NCBI RefSeq assembly: GCF_001421535.1
Contig: NZ_LMKN01000009.1
Location: 187,695 to 251,694 of the forward strand
Direction of reading: 5' to 3'
Source of the DNA: Sphingomonas sp. Leaf20
Lineage (GTDB): Bacteria > Pseudomonadota > Alphaproteobacteria > Sphingomonadales > Sphingomonadaceae
DNA length: 64,000 nucleotides
The translations under genes were made by a program, and so were the position numbers. The notes beneath the pieces were generated by a model. It saw only the letters and a list, made by a program, of their open reading frames with translations. It made no database searches and was not told where the DNA came from. Shown piece by piece: positions 42,245 through 51,071 of this stretch (the stretch's first letter is position 1; each line of letters opens with the position of its first letter).

Positions 42245-45058
42245 TTAGAAGCGGAAGCTCGCACCCAGATAGAACTGACGCCCGAAATATTGCAGCGTGC
42301 CCGTCTGTGCGGTCTGGCCGAAATAGGAGCGGGTCGGCTGGTCGGTCAGGTTGTTCGCCTGTGCGAGCAACGTCATCCCGGCGAGCGGGCTGCCCTGCGG
42401 GAATTCATAGCTCATCTGCGCGTCGAACACGGTCTCTGCGGCGTTGGTCACGATCTGCTCGCTGAGGCCGAACTGCGGTGCGACGAACTTCGAGCGGTAG
42501 CGCATCGAGACGCGCGTCTGGAAGCCGTTCTTCTCGTAGAAGAGCGTCGGGTTGGAGACGATCTTCGACAGGCCGGGCAGCGACAGCGAGAGCGTGTTGC
42601 CGCTGATCGCGTTGGTGATGCTGACGTCGGACTGGTTGTACGAGATGTTGAGCACCGCGCCGAGGCCGTCGAACGGCGCCGGCAGGAAGTCGAACGTCTT
42701 GGTGATGGCGCCTTCGAAACCATAGACATAGCCGCCATTGCCGTTGATCGGTGCGAACAGGTTGCCGGTCGTGACGACGCTGGTGAAGCCGGTCCCCGCG
42801 AGCGGCGGGGTGCTGATGCCGTTGGCGGCGAAGTCGTAGTTCGGGATGACGCCGCCGATCACGAAGCTGCGGACGTCCTTGTAGAAAGCGCCGAGCACGA
42901 GCGAACCGCTGTTGCCGAAATAATGCTCATAGGTGGCGTCGAACTGGTTGGCACGGAACGGCTGGAGCGCGGGGTTGCCGCCCGACCCGTCGAGCCGCGC
43001 CGCGGTGCCGCCGATGCTGACGAGGTTGGTGCTGATCGAGTTGCGGAAGTCGAAGAAGCGCGGGCGCGAGATCTGGCGCGAGAGCGACAGGCGGGCCTGG
43101 TCGTTCTCGGTCAGGCCGAGGATGAAGTTCGCCTGGGGCAGCCAGTCGGTGAACTTGCGGCCGCGGGTGTTGAGGTAGCGACCGGTGCCGCCGTCCGAGA
43201 TCGTCGAGGACGAGCTCTGGTCGGTGTGGACGACGCGCAGGCCGATATTGCCCTTGAACGGCAGCGAGCCGGCGATCGTGTCGAAGTTGAGCTGGCCGTA
43301 GCCGGCATAGGTCTTCTCGTCGATCGTGAAGCTCTGGTCCTGCGTGAACGCCTGCGCCTGGTCGACGACGCGGTCGGGGCCGAGCTGCGAGTCGAAGATG
43401 CTGCCGATGTCGGCGACAATGAAGTCGGGGAAGGACGAGAACTTGCCCTTGAAGCCCGCGGTCGTCGAATTGGCGCTGGTCAGCGTGACGGGTGCAGCGA
43501 AGCTGAACGCGTTGAAGCTGGTGATCACCCGCTCTGCCTTGCGGTTGCCGTAGCGGCCGCCGACCTCGAACGACTTGAGGAATGGACCGTCGATCTTGAG
43601 CAGCGCGCTGCCCGCGAATGCATAGAGGCGGTCGGTGTCCTTCTGCGGGACGATGTAGAAGCCCTCGAACGTGTTCGCGGCGGGATCGGTGTAGTTGGCG
43701 TTGGTCGAGAACGAGCCGACGTTCAGACCGTCGAGCTTGTAGCTGAGCGTCGTCGGTGTCGCGGTCGTGTTGCCGTTGTCGTCGAGACCCGAATTGTTGA
43801 AGAAGCTCGACGCGCGCGAATAGGAGCCGTCGGCGGTCAGCGTGAGCTGGCCGATGTCCTTCTGGACGTTGCCGCCGAAGGTGTAGAGCTTGTCGAGGCG
43901 GTTCTCGTTCTGCTGGATCGTGCGCGTGCGGATGCCCGAGGCGTTGCCGCCGACGATCGTGTTGCCGATGACGGTCGGGTCGGTGATGTTGCTGCTGGTC
44001 TGCTGCAGGTTCTCGATCCGGATGCCGCGGCGGAACACGTCCGACTTGAAGCGCGAATAATAGCCGTCGAGCAGGACGCGGAACGTGTCGGTCGGCTCAT
44101 ACTGGATGCTGCCGAGCACGCCGTCGCGGGTCTCGTTGCCGCCCGACTGGACCGCCTCGAAGCCATAGCCGATCGCGTCGGCGCGGCCGTTGCTGTCGAG
44201 GTCGCGGATCGCCGGGCTGCCGTTCTGGCCGGTGGCGGTATAGTCGTAGCCGACGAAGCGCGTGGCGACGTTCGCCTGCTTCAGACGGGCATAGCCGACC
44301 GCGAGGCCGAGCGTGTCGTCGAGCAGCTTGGTCTGGATCGAGGCGCTGCCGCGATAGCCGAACTCGCTGGCGTCGGGATTCTGGCCGGCGCGGTCGTTAT
44401 AGACGCCGCGGACGTTGACGCTGACGAGCGTCTTGCCGGGGATGCTGAGCGGACGCGCGGTGCTGAGTTCGACCTTGCCGGCGACGCCGCCCTCGATCTG
44501 CGAGGCCTTGGGGCTCTTGTAGACCGCAGCCTGGTTGATGAGCTCGGAGGGATACTGGTCGAATTCGATGACGCGGTTGCCCGAGGTCGCGACCTGTTCG
44601 CGGCCGTTGAGCGTGGCGGAGACGAGATCCTGGCTGAGTCCGCGGATGTTGATCGCGGACGCCTGGCCACCGGTACGCTGCGAGGTGACGCCGGGCAGGC
44701 GAGCGAGCGACTCGGCGATCGAGACGTCGGGAAGACGACCGATATCCTCGGCCGAGACGATCTCGGCGACGACGTCGAGGTTGCGCTTGACCGCGATCGA
44801 CGAGCGCAGGCTGGCGCGGAAGCCGGTGACGACGATGTCGTCTGACGCGGTCTCGGTCGTCGCGGGCGTCTGGTCGGGCTGTGCGGCGGTCGGCTCGGGT
44901 GCCGATGGCGACGCGGACACGGCCTGGTCGGTCGGGGCGGCAACCTGCGCATCGGCGACCGATGCCGCGAACAGCGCGGCCGCGAGCGCGCCGCCGCTGG
45001 CCGAGAGGTTGAGGATATTATGGGCGGCAGATGCCGGGAAACGCTTCGACGTCGTCAT
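42245..45058 (-). CDS. TonB-dependent receptor, probable maltodextrin transporter (MalA-like)
   Basis: A 937-residue outer-membrane receptor of the long sphingomonad type. A signal peptide runs to about residue 38. A Pro/Thr/Gln-rich segment then leads to the TonB box and plug: DDIVVTGFRASLRSSIAVKR, EDIGRLPDVSIAESLARLPG, INIRGLSQDLVSATLNGREQ. The barrel ends QFYLGASFRF with terminal Phe. ATG 45058 follows GGGGAG; the frame to 45199 adds no signal-like sequence. Glycosidases downstream and a LacI regulator with MFS permease upstream, divergent, make maltodextrin the probable ligand, as in the Caulobacter malA locus. The ligand call is from context. Confidence 0.88.
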   Translation of the reverse strand: MTTSKRFPASAAHNILNLSASGGALAAALFAASVADAQVAAPTDQAVSASPSAPEPTAAQPDQTPATTETASDDIVVTGFRASLRSSIAVKRNLDVVAEIVSAEDIGRLPDVSIAESLARLPGVTSQRTGGQASAINIRGLSQDLVSATLNGREQVATSGNRVIEFDQYPSELINQAAVYKSPKASQIEGGVAGKVELSTARPLSIPGKTLVSVNVRGVYNDRAGQNPDASEFGYRGSASIQTKLLDDTLGLAVGYARLKQANVATRFVGYDYTATGQNGSPAIRDLDSNGRADAIGYGFEAVQSGGNETRDGVLGSIQYEPTDTFRVLLDGYYSRFKSDVFRRGIRIENLQQTSSNITDPTVIGNTIVGGNASGIRTRTIQQNENRLDKLYTFGGNVQKDIGQLTLTADGSYSRASSFFNNSGLDDNGNTTATPTTLSYKLDGLNVGSFSTNANYTDPAANTFEGFYIVPQKDTDRLYAFAGSALLKIDGPFLKSFEVGGRYGNRKAERVITSFNAFSFAAPVTLTSANSTTAGFKGKFSSFPDFIVADIGSIFDSQLGPDRVVDQAQAFTQDQSFTIDEKTYAGYGQLNFDTIAGSLPFKGNIGLRVVHTDQSSSSTISDGGTGRYLNTRGRKFTDWLPQANFILGLTENDQARLSLSRQISRPRFFDFRNSISTNLVSIGGTAARLDGSGGNPALQPFRANQFDATYEHYFGNSGSLVLGAFYKDVRSFVIGGVIPNYDFAANGISTPPLAGTGFTSVVTTGNLFAPINGNGGYVYGFEGAITKTFDFLPAPFDGLGAVLNISYNQSDVSITNAISGNTLSLSLPGLSKIVSNPTLFYEKNGFQTRVSMRYRSKFVAPQFGLSEQIVTNAAETVFDAQMSYEFPQGSPLAGMTLLAQANNLTDQPTRSYFGQTAQTGTLQYFGRQFYLGASFRF

Positions 45059-45291
45059 GTTCAACTCCCCTGAACGTCCCGCTGCATCTTTCGCGCGCTG
45101 GACACTGTGTGGCGCTCCATTGGAATTCCGCCGGGCGAAAGCCAATCGATCGACATACGTATTCAATGCGGCCGTTTCGGCTGTGTCACCCAATTGCAAC
45201 AGAGAGCGGCCGCCAATGCGTTGACCTCACGGCATTTCTGGAGTGATGATCGACCGTGCCGCCGCCCGAGCGACCGCGAGAGGATCCCGTC
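45059..45291. promoter_or_regulatory. Divergent TonB receptor / lacI control region
   Basis: This 233-base gap holds both divergent promoters of the maltodextrin locus. The palindrome ATACGTAT (45155-45162), with central CG, has the core form of LacI-family operators and sits in CATTGAATACGTATGTCG on the minus strand. A NotI-like GCGGCCGC lies further along. No riboswitch or gene is seen in it. The operator call is by form only. Confidence 0.4.
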
Positions 45292-46377
45292 TTGAGTGCC
45301 CAGCGAAAAGCCACGTCGTTCGACATCGCGCAGGCCGCGGGTGTGTCGCAGCCGACGGTGTCGCGCGCGCTGCGGGGAAGCCCGACGGTGAGCACCGCGA
45401 CGCGCCAGCGGATCGAGGCGATCGCCAAGCAGCTCAACTATACCGTCGACCGGAGCGCATCGAACCTGCGCAGCGGCAAGACGCGGACGCTGGCGTTGCT
45501 GATCTTTCGCGATCCGACGCCCGACGAGACCGAGGTCAACCCGTTCTTCCTCGGCATGCTGGGGTCGATGATGGGGGCGTGCGCCGAGCACGGCTATGAC
45601 CTGCTGGTGTCGTTCCAGAATTATTCGTCGGACTGGCATACCGATTACGAGGACAGCCACCGCGCCGACGGGCTGATCCTGCTCGGCTATGGCGACTATG
45701 CCGATTATCGCGCGCGGCTGGACCTGCTGGTCGCGCAGGGGACGCATTTCATTCGCTGGGGATCGGTCCAGCCCGACGAGCCCGGGCTGACGGTCGGGTG
45801 CGATAATGTCGCAGGTGGTGCCGTCGCGACACGCCACCTGATCGAGCGCGGATGCCGCCGGATCGCGTTCCTCGGCGATGCGACCGATCACTATCCCGAA
45901 TTTCGCGACCGGCACCGCGGCTATGTCAAGGCGATCGCCGCGGAGGGGCTCGAGGTCGATCCGCGGTTGCAGGTCGATGCGATCACTACCGAGGACGACG
46001 GTACGCGCGCGGCGCAGGCGCTGATCGCGCGCGGCGTGCCGTTCGACGGGATCGTGGCGGCGAGCGACCTGATCGCGCTGGCGGCGATGCGCGTGCTGGC
46101 GGGTGCCGGTCTGATCGTGCCGCGCGACGTCGCGGTGATCGGGTTCGACGACATACCCGCGGCGAGCCTTGCGAACCCGCCGCTGACCACGGTGGCGCAG
46201 GACACGGTGCAGGGCGGGCGCAGGCTCGTCGAGATGCTGCTCGCGCGGATCGACCACCGGCCGGTGTCGAGCACGGTCCTGCCGACGACGCTGGTCGTGC
46301 GTCGGTCGTCCGGCGTGCCGGTGGCGACGGAATCGGACGGGGATACGGATACGAATGCAGATACGGGGACGGCATGA
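45292..46377 (+). CDS. LacI-family transcriptional regulator of the maltodextrin locus
   Basis: A 361-residue repressor. The helix-turn-helix is TSFDIAQAAGVSQPTVSRAL, with the hinge TATRQRIEAIAKQLNYTVDR (residues about 8-60). The periplasmic-binding-like core has TLALLIFRDPTPDETEVNPF and ends VAVIGFDDIPAASLANPPLT, as in the MalI/PurR group. TTG 45292 is preferred because GAGAGGA precedes it; a GTG at 45256 adds twelve proline/arginine-rich residues. Its stop overlaps the MFS gene ATG. It probably represses both transcripts until maltose or a dextrin arrives. The effector is inferred. Confidence 0.9.
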   Translation: MSAQRKATSFDIAQAAGVSQPTVSRALRGSPTVSTATRQRIEAIAKQLNYTVDRSASNLRSGKTRTLALLIFRDPTPDETEVNPFFLGMLGSMMGACAEHGYDLLVSFQNYSSDWHTDYEDSHRADGLILLGYGDYADYRARLDLLVAQGTHFIRWGSVQPDEPGLTVGCDNVAGGAVATRHLIERGCRRIAFLGDATDHYPEFRDRHRGYVKAIAAEGLEVDPRLQVDAITTEDDGTRAAQALIARGVPFDGIVAASDLIALAAMRVLAGAGLIVPRDVAVIGFDDIPAASLANPPLTTVAQDTVQGGRRLVEMLLARIDHRPVSSTVLPTTLVVRRSSGVPVATESDGDTDTNADTGTA

Positions 46378-47852
46378 CGCGTGAGAAACCCGTGCAGGGC
46401 TTTTGGGGCCTGTGGAACATCTCGTTCGGCTTTTTCGGTATCCAGATCGGCTTTGCGTTGCAGAACGCGAACGTCAGCCGGATCTTCCAGTCGCTCGGCA
46501 CGTCGGTCGACGATCTCGCCTTCCTGTGGATCGCGGCGCCGCTGACGGGGCTGCTCGTCCAGCCGGTGATCGGGCATTACAGCGACCGGACCTGGGGCGT
46601 GCTGGGACGGCGGCGACCCTATTTCCTTGCGGGGGCGATGCTGGCGACGGTCGCGCTGCTGGCGATGCCCAATGCGCCGGTGCTGTGGGTCGCGGCGGCG
46701 TTGCTGTGGATGCTCGACGGGTCGCTCAACGTCGCGATGGAGCCGTTCCGCGCGTTCGTCGGCGACATGCTGGGCAGCCGGCAGCGGACCGCGGGCTATG
46801 CGTTCCAGACGGGGTTCATCGGCGCGGGCGCGGTGATCGGCAGCCTCGCGCCGATGATCCTCACCGACATATTCCAGGTCGCTAACACCGCGCCTGCGGG
46901 GGGGATCCCGCCCTCGGTGCAATATGGCTTCTATATCGGCGCACTTGCGTTGTTCTTCGCGGTGCTGTGGACCGTCCTCACGACGCGCGAATATTCGCCC
47001 GCGCAGATGGCGGCGTTCACCGACGAGAGCCCGGTGCGCGACGAGGTCGTCGTCCCGTCGCGGGCGCGGCTGGCGCCGGTGTGGATCGCGCTCGGGGCGA
47101 TCGTGATCGCCGCGGTCTCGCGCTTCGGGCTCGACAAGCCGGTCTATCTGCTGGGTGGCGGGCTGATCGCGTTCGGGACCGCGTTGCTGGTGAGTGCCGC
47201 GCTGGTGCGATCGGGACGCGCGTCGAACGTGCTCAGCCAGATCGTCGGCGATCTCGGCAGCATGCCGGGCACGATGAAGCGGCTCGCGCTGGTCCAGTTC
47301 TTCACCTGGTCGGCGCTGTTCATCATGTGGATCTACACCACGCCGATCGTCACGCAGCACGTGTTCGGGACGACCGACACAACGAGCGCCGCGTATAACG
47401 AGGGGGCGAACTGGGTCGGCGTGCTGTTCGCGGTGTATAACGGCGTGGCGACGCTGTGGGCGTTCGTGATGCCGTGGCTGGCGGCACGGATCGGGCGGCG
47501 CGATGCGCATATCGTCGGGCTGCTGAGCGGCGCGGCGGGGTTTGCCTCGTTCCTCGTCATCCGCGATCCGCTGATGCTGATCGGGTCGATGGTGCTGATC
47601 GGGATCGCCTGGTCGTCGATCCTGACGATACCCTATGCGATGCTGTCGAACGCGCTGCCGCAGGGCAAGCTGGGCGTCTATATGGGGCTGTTCAACATCT
47701 TCATCGTGCTGCCGCAGCTGATCGTGTCGTCGGTGATGGGGCAGGTGGTGCGGACGTTCTTCCCGGGCGATCCGGTCTGGGCGATGCTGATCGCGGCGGG
47801 GGTTATGACGGTGGCCTCGCTGGCGATGCTGCGCGTGGCGCGCGACGCGTGA
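46374..47852 (+). CDS. MFS sugar permease, probable maltose/maltodextrin importer (MalY-like)
   Basis: A 492-residue inner-membrane protein with about twelve hydrophobic segments. The loop SDRTWGVLGRRRPYFLAGA after the second helix is the GPH/sugar-cation symporter motif. FWGLWNISFGFFGIQIGFAL at the N-terminus matches the alphaproteobacterial maltose transporters. It is translationally coupled to lacI (ATGA) and diverges from the TonB receptor, so outer- and inner-membrane steps share a regulator. A terminator-like hairpin follows. The substrate is inferred from the locus. Confidence 0.9.
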   Translation: MTREKPVQGFWGLWNISFGFFGIQIGFALQNANVSRIFQSLGTSVDDLAFLWIAAPLTGLLVQPVIGHYSDRTWGVLGRRRPYFLAGAMLATVALLAMPNAPVLWVAAALLWMLDGSLNVAMEPFRAFVGDMLGSRQRTAGYAFQTGFIGAGAVIGSLAPMILTDIFQVANTAPAGGIPPSVQYGFYIGALALFFAVLWTVLTTREYSPAQMAAFTDESPVRDEVVVPSRARLAPVWIALGAIVIAAVSRFGLDKPVYLLGGGLIAFGTALLVSAALVRSGRASNVLSQIVGDLGSMPGTMKRLALVQFFTWSALFIMWIYTTPIVTQHVFGTTDTTSAAYNEGANWVGVLFAVYNGVATLWAFVMPWLAARIGRRDAHIVGLLSGAAGFASFLVIRDPLMLIGSMVLIGIAWSSILTIPYAMLSNALPQGKLGVYMGLFNIFIVLPQLIVSSVMGQVVRTFFPGDPVWAMLIAAGVMTVASLAMLRVARDA

Positions 47853-47853
47853 C

Positions 47854-47874
47854 CCTCCCCTCGGGCGGGGGAGG
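47854..47874. terminator. Hairpin between convergent MFS and DUF1190 genes
   Basis: The stem CCTCCCC (47854-47860) / GGGGAGG (47868-47874) with a TCGGGCG loop lies in the 31-base gap between the two convergent stops. No U-run; likely a two-way barrier. Confidence 0.5.
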
Positions 47875-47883
47875 ATCAGGGGG

Positions 47884-48456
47884 TCAACCGCCGAACCCGC
47901 CGCGGCCGCCGAAACCGCCGCCGAACCCGCCGCGCGAGATGACCGAGCTGCGCGACTGGACGCGGGCCGGCGCGCGCGCGGTAGTGGGGGTGAAGGCGTC
48001 CGAGCCGACGCGCGTGCGGCCGGTGACATAGTCGCGGCTGATACGCCCGCCGGCGCCGCCGTAATAATTGCCCGCGCGATCACGGTACATCGGCGCGCCG
48101 CGATAGCCATAGCCGCCGTTGAGCGCCTGGCCGATGATGAAGCCGGTGAGCAACGGCGTGAAGAAGCTGCCGCCGCTGCCGTTGTTGCGCGGTTCGCACT
48201 GCGCCGCGCCGAACTGTTCCTCGCAGGTCTGCTTGTCCTCGAACCGCGGTGCGGTCTTGGCGGCGTCGGTCTTGGCCTGTTCGAACGCGGCGTCGCACTG
48301 GACCGCGGGGATCGCGCCTGCCGAGCGGCACTCGGCGACCGAGGTGTAGCTCTGCGCGTCGACGGGCTTGCCGCCGACATCGCCGTCGCACGCGGTCAGC
48401 GAGATCCCCGATCCCGCGATCAGGCCGGTGAGGACGATCGAGCTGGAACGCTTCAT
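47884..48456 (-). CDS. DUF1190 (YgiB/YjfM-like) lipoprotein-like protein
   Basis: A 190-residue envelope protein. The N-terminus MKRSSSIVLTGLIAGSGISL then TACDGD looks like a lipoprotein signal, with a Cys near residue 23 although the lipobox is not perfect. The middle has paired cysteines (AECRSAG, VQCDAAF, QTCEEQFGAAQC), the DUF1190 pattern. The tail is Gly/Arg/Phe-rich (RGGFGGGFGGRGGFGG). E. coli relatives YgiB and YjfM sit next to glutathionylspermidine-synthase-like YgiC and YjfC, as the cluster does here. GAGG precedes ATG 48456; the frame to 48639 is longer but lacks a signal. Function unknown. Confidence 0.82.
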   Translation of the reverse strand: MKRSSSIVLTGLIAGSGISLTACDGDVGGKPVDAQSYTSVAECRSAGAIPAVQCDAAFEQAKTDAAKTAPRFEDKQTCEEQFGAAQCEPRNNGSGGSFFTPLLTGFIIGQALNGGYGYRGAPMYRDRAGNYYGGAGGRISRDYVTGRTRVGSDAFTPTTARAPARVQSRSSVISRGGFGGGFGGRGGFGG

Positions 48457-48467
48457 GTCTTTGCCTC

Positions 48468-48881
48468 TCAGTTCGTCATGCACGCGGCGTTGAGGATGCC
48501 GACGCACAGCGAGATGCTCGCCATATAGGTCGCGGCGGCGACGTCGCCGCGGACGATCCGGTCGTGGATGTCGCGCATCACGAGCCGGCGCACGACGAGC
48601 GCGGCGATGATCTGGATCACGCCCGCAAGCACCGCCCACACCGCGAATTCGACGAGGCTGACGGTGTGCGTCAGCGCGGACGCGAGCGGCAGGACATAGC
48701 CCAGCAACGCCGCGCCGAGCGTGATCGCCGCAGCGGTATTGCCGTCGCGGATCAGCGCCTTCTCATTGTACGGCGTGGTCGCCTGGAAGATGATCTTGAA
48801 CGCGATCGTGAAGAGACCCGCCGCGACGAACGCGATCAGAAAGGCTCCCACGCTGGCGCCGAAGCCGTAATAATCGAACAT
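48468..48881 (-). CDS. DUF350 inner-membrane protein (YjfL-like)
   Basis: A 137-residue membrane protein with four hydrophobic segments, matching the DUF350 fold. Examples are VGAFLIAFVAAGLFTIAFKI at the N-terminus and ALLGYVLPLASALTHTVSLV in the middle. A polar segment, TPYNEKALIRDGNTAAAITL, lies between the first two. It stops 11 bases before the DUF1190 start and begins 29 bases after DUF2491. In E. coli the matching gene lies in yjfIJKLMC. DUF350 is proposed to work with PspA-type proteins in membrane stress. Its actual activity is unknown. Confidence 0.85.
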   Translation of the reverse strand: MFDYYGFGASVGAFLIAFVAAGLFTIAFKIIFQATTPYNEKALIRDGNTAAAITLGAALLGYVLPLASALTHTVSLVEFAVWAVLAGVIQIIAALVVRRLVMRDIHDRIVRGDVAAATYMASISLCVGILNAACMTN

Positions 48882-48910
48882 CTGCTATCCCCGAAGCCGT
48901 TGGTGCAATG

Positions 48911-49552
48911 CTAGGCGCGGAATTCGCCGAGTTCCAGTGCCATGCCCAGCATGATCTCGAACGAGACGTCGCCCGCCTCGTTCTCCTGGTCGATGGCGAG
49001 CAGCAGTTCGCGGCCGTCGTCGCCGGGCAGGTCGCGGCCGAACAGCATGCAGGTCTGGAAGATGCGGCGGTCGACGATACCGTCGCGGTCGTCGTGAATG
49101 TCCTCCCAGAAGGTCACCGGTTCCTGCTCGCTCGCCTCGGGGCCGAACCAGACGCGGTCATAGTCGGGGAGGCCCTCGGCGGTGAAGCTGCGCGCCTTGA
49201 GCCGCGTCTTCCACGCCGGACGCTGGGCGGCGGAGGAGGGGTAGGCGCTGTCCCAGGGCGCGAAGATCGTGACGTCGGTGACGTCCTGCCCCGCGCGGTC
49301 GTTCGAGACCGCCTGGAACATGATGTCGTCGTCGGTGTAGAAACGGTGGACGAACCCGCCCTCGTTGAGGTCGACGAGGCCCTGCGCGACGATCACGAGC
49401 GTGTCGCGGTCGAACGGGAAGAGCAGTTCGTCCCCGAACCGGCGCCACGCGAGCGGATCGACCGTCACCGTGCGGCCGAGCGTGACGTTGCGGATGACGG
49501 GGAGTCCGGTTCCCTCAAGCGGTTGCTTGCGGCCGAACAGGCGATCGAACAT
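48911..49552 (-). CDS. DUF2491 family protein (YjfK-like)
   Basis: A 213-residue soluble protein. It opens MFDRLFGRKQPLEGTG and has NVTLGRTVTVDPLAWRRFGD, then a strand-rich stretch ending EAGDVSFEIMLGMALELGEF, the DUF2491 layout. No signal peptide or transmembrane segment is present. The frame extends to 49663 in sequence that is proline-rich and non-family, so ATG 49552 is used. It is the first gene of the minus arm of the yjf-like cluster, divergent from DUF2170. The biochemical role is not known. Confidence 0.83.
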   Translation of the reverse strand: MFDRLFGRKQPLEGTGLPVIRNVTLGRTVTVDPLAWRRFGDELLFPFDRDTLVIVAQGLVDLNEGGFVHRFYTDDDIMFQAVSNDRAGQDVTDVTIFAPWDSAYPSSAAQRPAWKTRLKARSFTAEGLPDYDRVWFGPEASEQEPVTFWEDIHDDRDGIVDRRIFQTCMLFGRDLPGDDGRELLLAIDQENEAGDVSFEIMLGMALELGEFRA

Positions 49553-49657
49553 GCAATCCTCGCTTCTGTGTTGGCGGTCTGCATAGGGCAAAGCGGGGAG
49601 GGGCGCAAAGGGCGGCGGGGTTGGTGTTCTTGGTCGGCGCGGCTTCGTCACGCCTCC

Positions 49658-49740
49658 CGTCATCCTGACGAAAGTCAGGATCCAGGGTTACGATGCGGTG
49701 CGCCTTGTTACTCTGGATCCTGACTTTCGTCAGGATGACG
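49658..49740. repeat. REP-like inverted repeat (family A) in the divergent yjf-like promoter region
   Basis: Two 28-base arms (49658-49685 and 49713-49740) are perfect reverse complements; each contains GTCATCCTGACGAAAGTCAG or its complement, and the loop is 27 bases. The same arms recur at 52830-52857 and 52883-52910. It sits in the 307-base gap between DUF2491 and DUF2170. A run of ten G (49745-49754) follows directly. Nothing else gene-like is seen in this gap. The element could form a long hairpin in either RNA. Confidence 0.85.
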
Positions 49741-49859
49741 GAGTGGGGGGGGGGGCGGAGTGGGGATGCGGATGCCGCCGCTTTCGCGAGCGAACGGCAT
49801 AGCAAGGGTTCGCGACACGTCCTATGTGGGCGGGAGAGACACGAACGGGAGTTTCTGCT

Positions 49860-50294
49860 TTGACCGACACCTGGACCGTCCGCAGCCTGAAGGCCGCGCT
49901 CGATACGTCCGAGCCCGCCAAGACGGGTGAGTTGACCGCGCGGATCGTCGAGGGGGCCGATCCGATCCTGCTCGTCACGATGCACGAGCATGGCGACCTC
50001 GAACTGTTCGTCAACGTCAGCGAGGCGCAGATCTCCGCCTCGACCTTGCTCTGGCCGTGCGACGAGCAGGAGGACCAGAATGCGTTCAACGCGTTCCTGC
50101 TGAAATCGCAGAAGCTCGTGCCGCTGTCGAACTTCGGGATCGGCAGCGTCGAGGGGCGCGATTACTACGAACTGTTCGGCGAACTCGCGACGTCGAGCCG
50201 GCTCGACACGGTAGTGATCGAGCTGCGCACGCTGGCCGAGAACGCGATCGATGCGGCCACCGACCTGCGCAACGCGCAGATCCCCGCCGCCTGA
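49860..50294 (+). CDS. DUF2170 family protein (YjfI-like)
   Basis: A 144-residue acidic, soluble protein starting TDTWTVRSLKAALDT. It is rich in helix and strand, with LFVNVSEAQISASTLLWPC and LKSQKLVPLSNFGIGSVEG, matching DUF2170. A TTG at 49860 with GGGAG before it is the likely start; the frame begins at 49824 without a better signal. It is 27 bases ahead of the PspA-family gene, the same order as E. coli yjfI-yjfJ. It may be a type III-chaperone-like adaptor for PspA, but that is speculation. Confidence 0.82.
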   Translation: MTDTWTVRSLKAALDTSEPAKTGELTARIVEGADPILLVTMHEHGDLELFVNVSEAQISASTLLWPCDEQEDQNAFNAFLLKSQKLVPLSNFGIGSVEGRDYYELFGELATSSRLDTVVIELRTLAENAIDAATDLRNAQIPAA

Positions 50295-50321
50295 CCCAAA
50301 GCATCATACGGAGAGACTGGC

Positions 50322-51071
50322 ATGGCCATCTGGAGCAAGATTTTTACCCTCGGCCGGGCGGGCGCGCATGAAGCCGGCGCGGCGGTCGTCGACGCGAACG
50401 CCCTGCGGATTCTCGACCAGGAGATCCGCGACGCGGACAAGGCGCAAGGGAAAGCGCGCGACGATCTCGCCGGGCTCGTCGCCCGCCGTCGCATCCTCGA
50501 GACCGAGGTCGAGAGCTTCCGCGCGCAGGCCGCGAAATACGAGGCCTCGGCGCGGATCGCGGTCGAGAAGGGCAATATGGACCTTGCACGGCAGGTCGCG
50601 CAGCGGATCGCCGATCTCGAACAGGACATCGCGCTGAAGAGCCCGCAGGTCGAGGACATGCGCGCCGCCGAGGAGCAGATCCACACCGCGGTCGCGCAGA
50701 CCGACCGCAAGATCGAGCAGCTCCGCCGCGAGGTCGAGGTCGTCAAGGTCAACGAGTCGGTGCAGAAGGCGCAGGCGACCGTCGCATCGGGCAGCATCGG
50801 CGCGGGCAACAAGCTGGGCTCCGCGGCGGACAGCCTTGCGCGGATCCGCGAGCGGCAGGCGATCCGCGGCGAGCGGATCAAGGCGGCGGGCGAGCTCGAG
50901 GACCGGCGCACCGGCGCGGATCTCGACGAGAAGCTGCGCCAGGCGGGGATCCTGCCGGGCCAGTCGTCCGCGGACGACGTGCTCGCCCGGCTGACCGCGC
51001 CCAAGACCGACCAGCTCGGCCAGACGCTGCGGATCGAGCAGCGCGACGATAGCAAGACGCAGGACAACTGA
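50322..51071 (+). CDS. PspA/IM30-family membrane-stress protein (YjfJ-like)
   Basis: A 249-residue coiled-coil protein. It begins MAIWSKIFTLGRAGAHEAGA, an amphipathic start that can bind membrane lipids. Long heptad helices follow: LDQEIRDADKAQGKARDDLA, VARRRILETEVESFRAQAAK and QTDRKIEQLRREVEVVKVNE. Gaps and charge layout match PspA/IM30/ESCRT-III proteins that polymerise on damaged membrane. The C-terminal tail (QSSADDVLARLTAPKTDQLG) is longer than in PspA. GGAGAGACTGGC precedes the ATG. One base overlaps the glutathionylspermidine-synthase-like gene. Confidence 0.9.
   Translation: MAIWSKIFTLGRAGAHEAGAAVVDANALRILDQEIRDADKAQGKARDDLAGLVARRRILETEVESFRAQAAKYEASARIAVEKGNMDLARQVAQRIADLEQDIALKSPQVEDMRAAEEQIHTAVAQTDRKIEQLRREVEVVKVNESVQKAQATVASGSIGAGNKLGSAADSLARIRERQAIRGERIKAAGELEDRRTGADLDEKLRQAGILPGQSSADDVLARLTAPKTDQLGQTLRIEQRDDSKTQDN

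Noticed and set aside
42053..44845. A 930-codon open frame on plus opposite the TonB receptor
   Set aside because: Repetitive Ala/Arg/Glu/Val composition without domains; the minus strand is a clear TonB receptor. Its length alone is not evidence.
45921..48380. An 819-codon open frame on minus opposite the LacI and MFS genes
   Set aside because: Arg/Pro/Ser/His-rich product that spans two real genes on the other strand.
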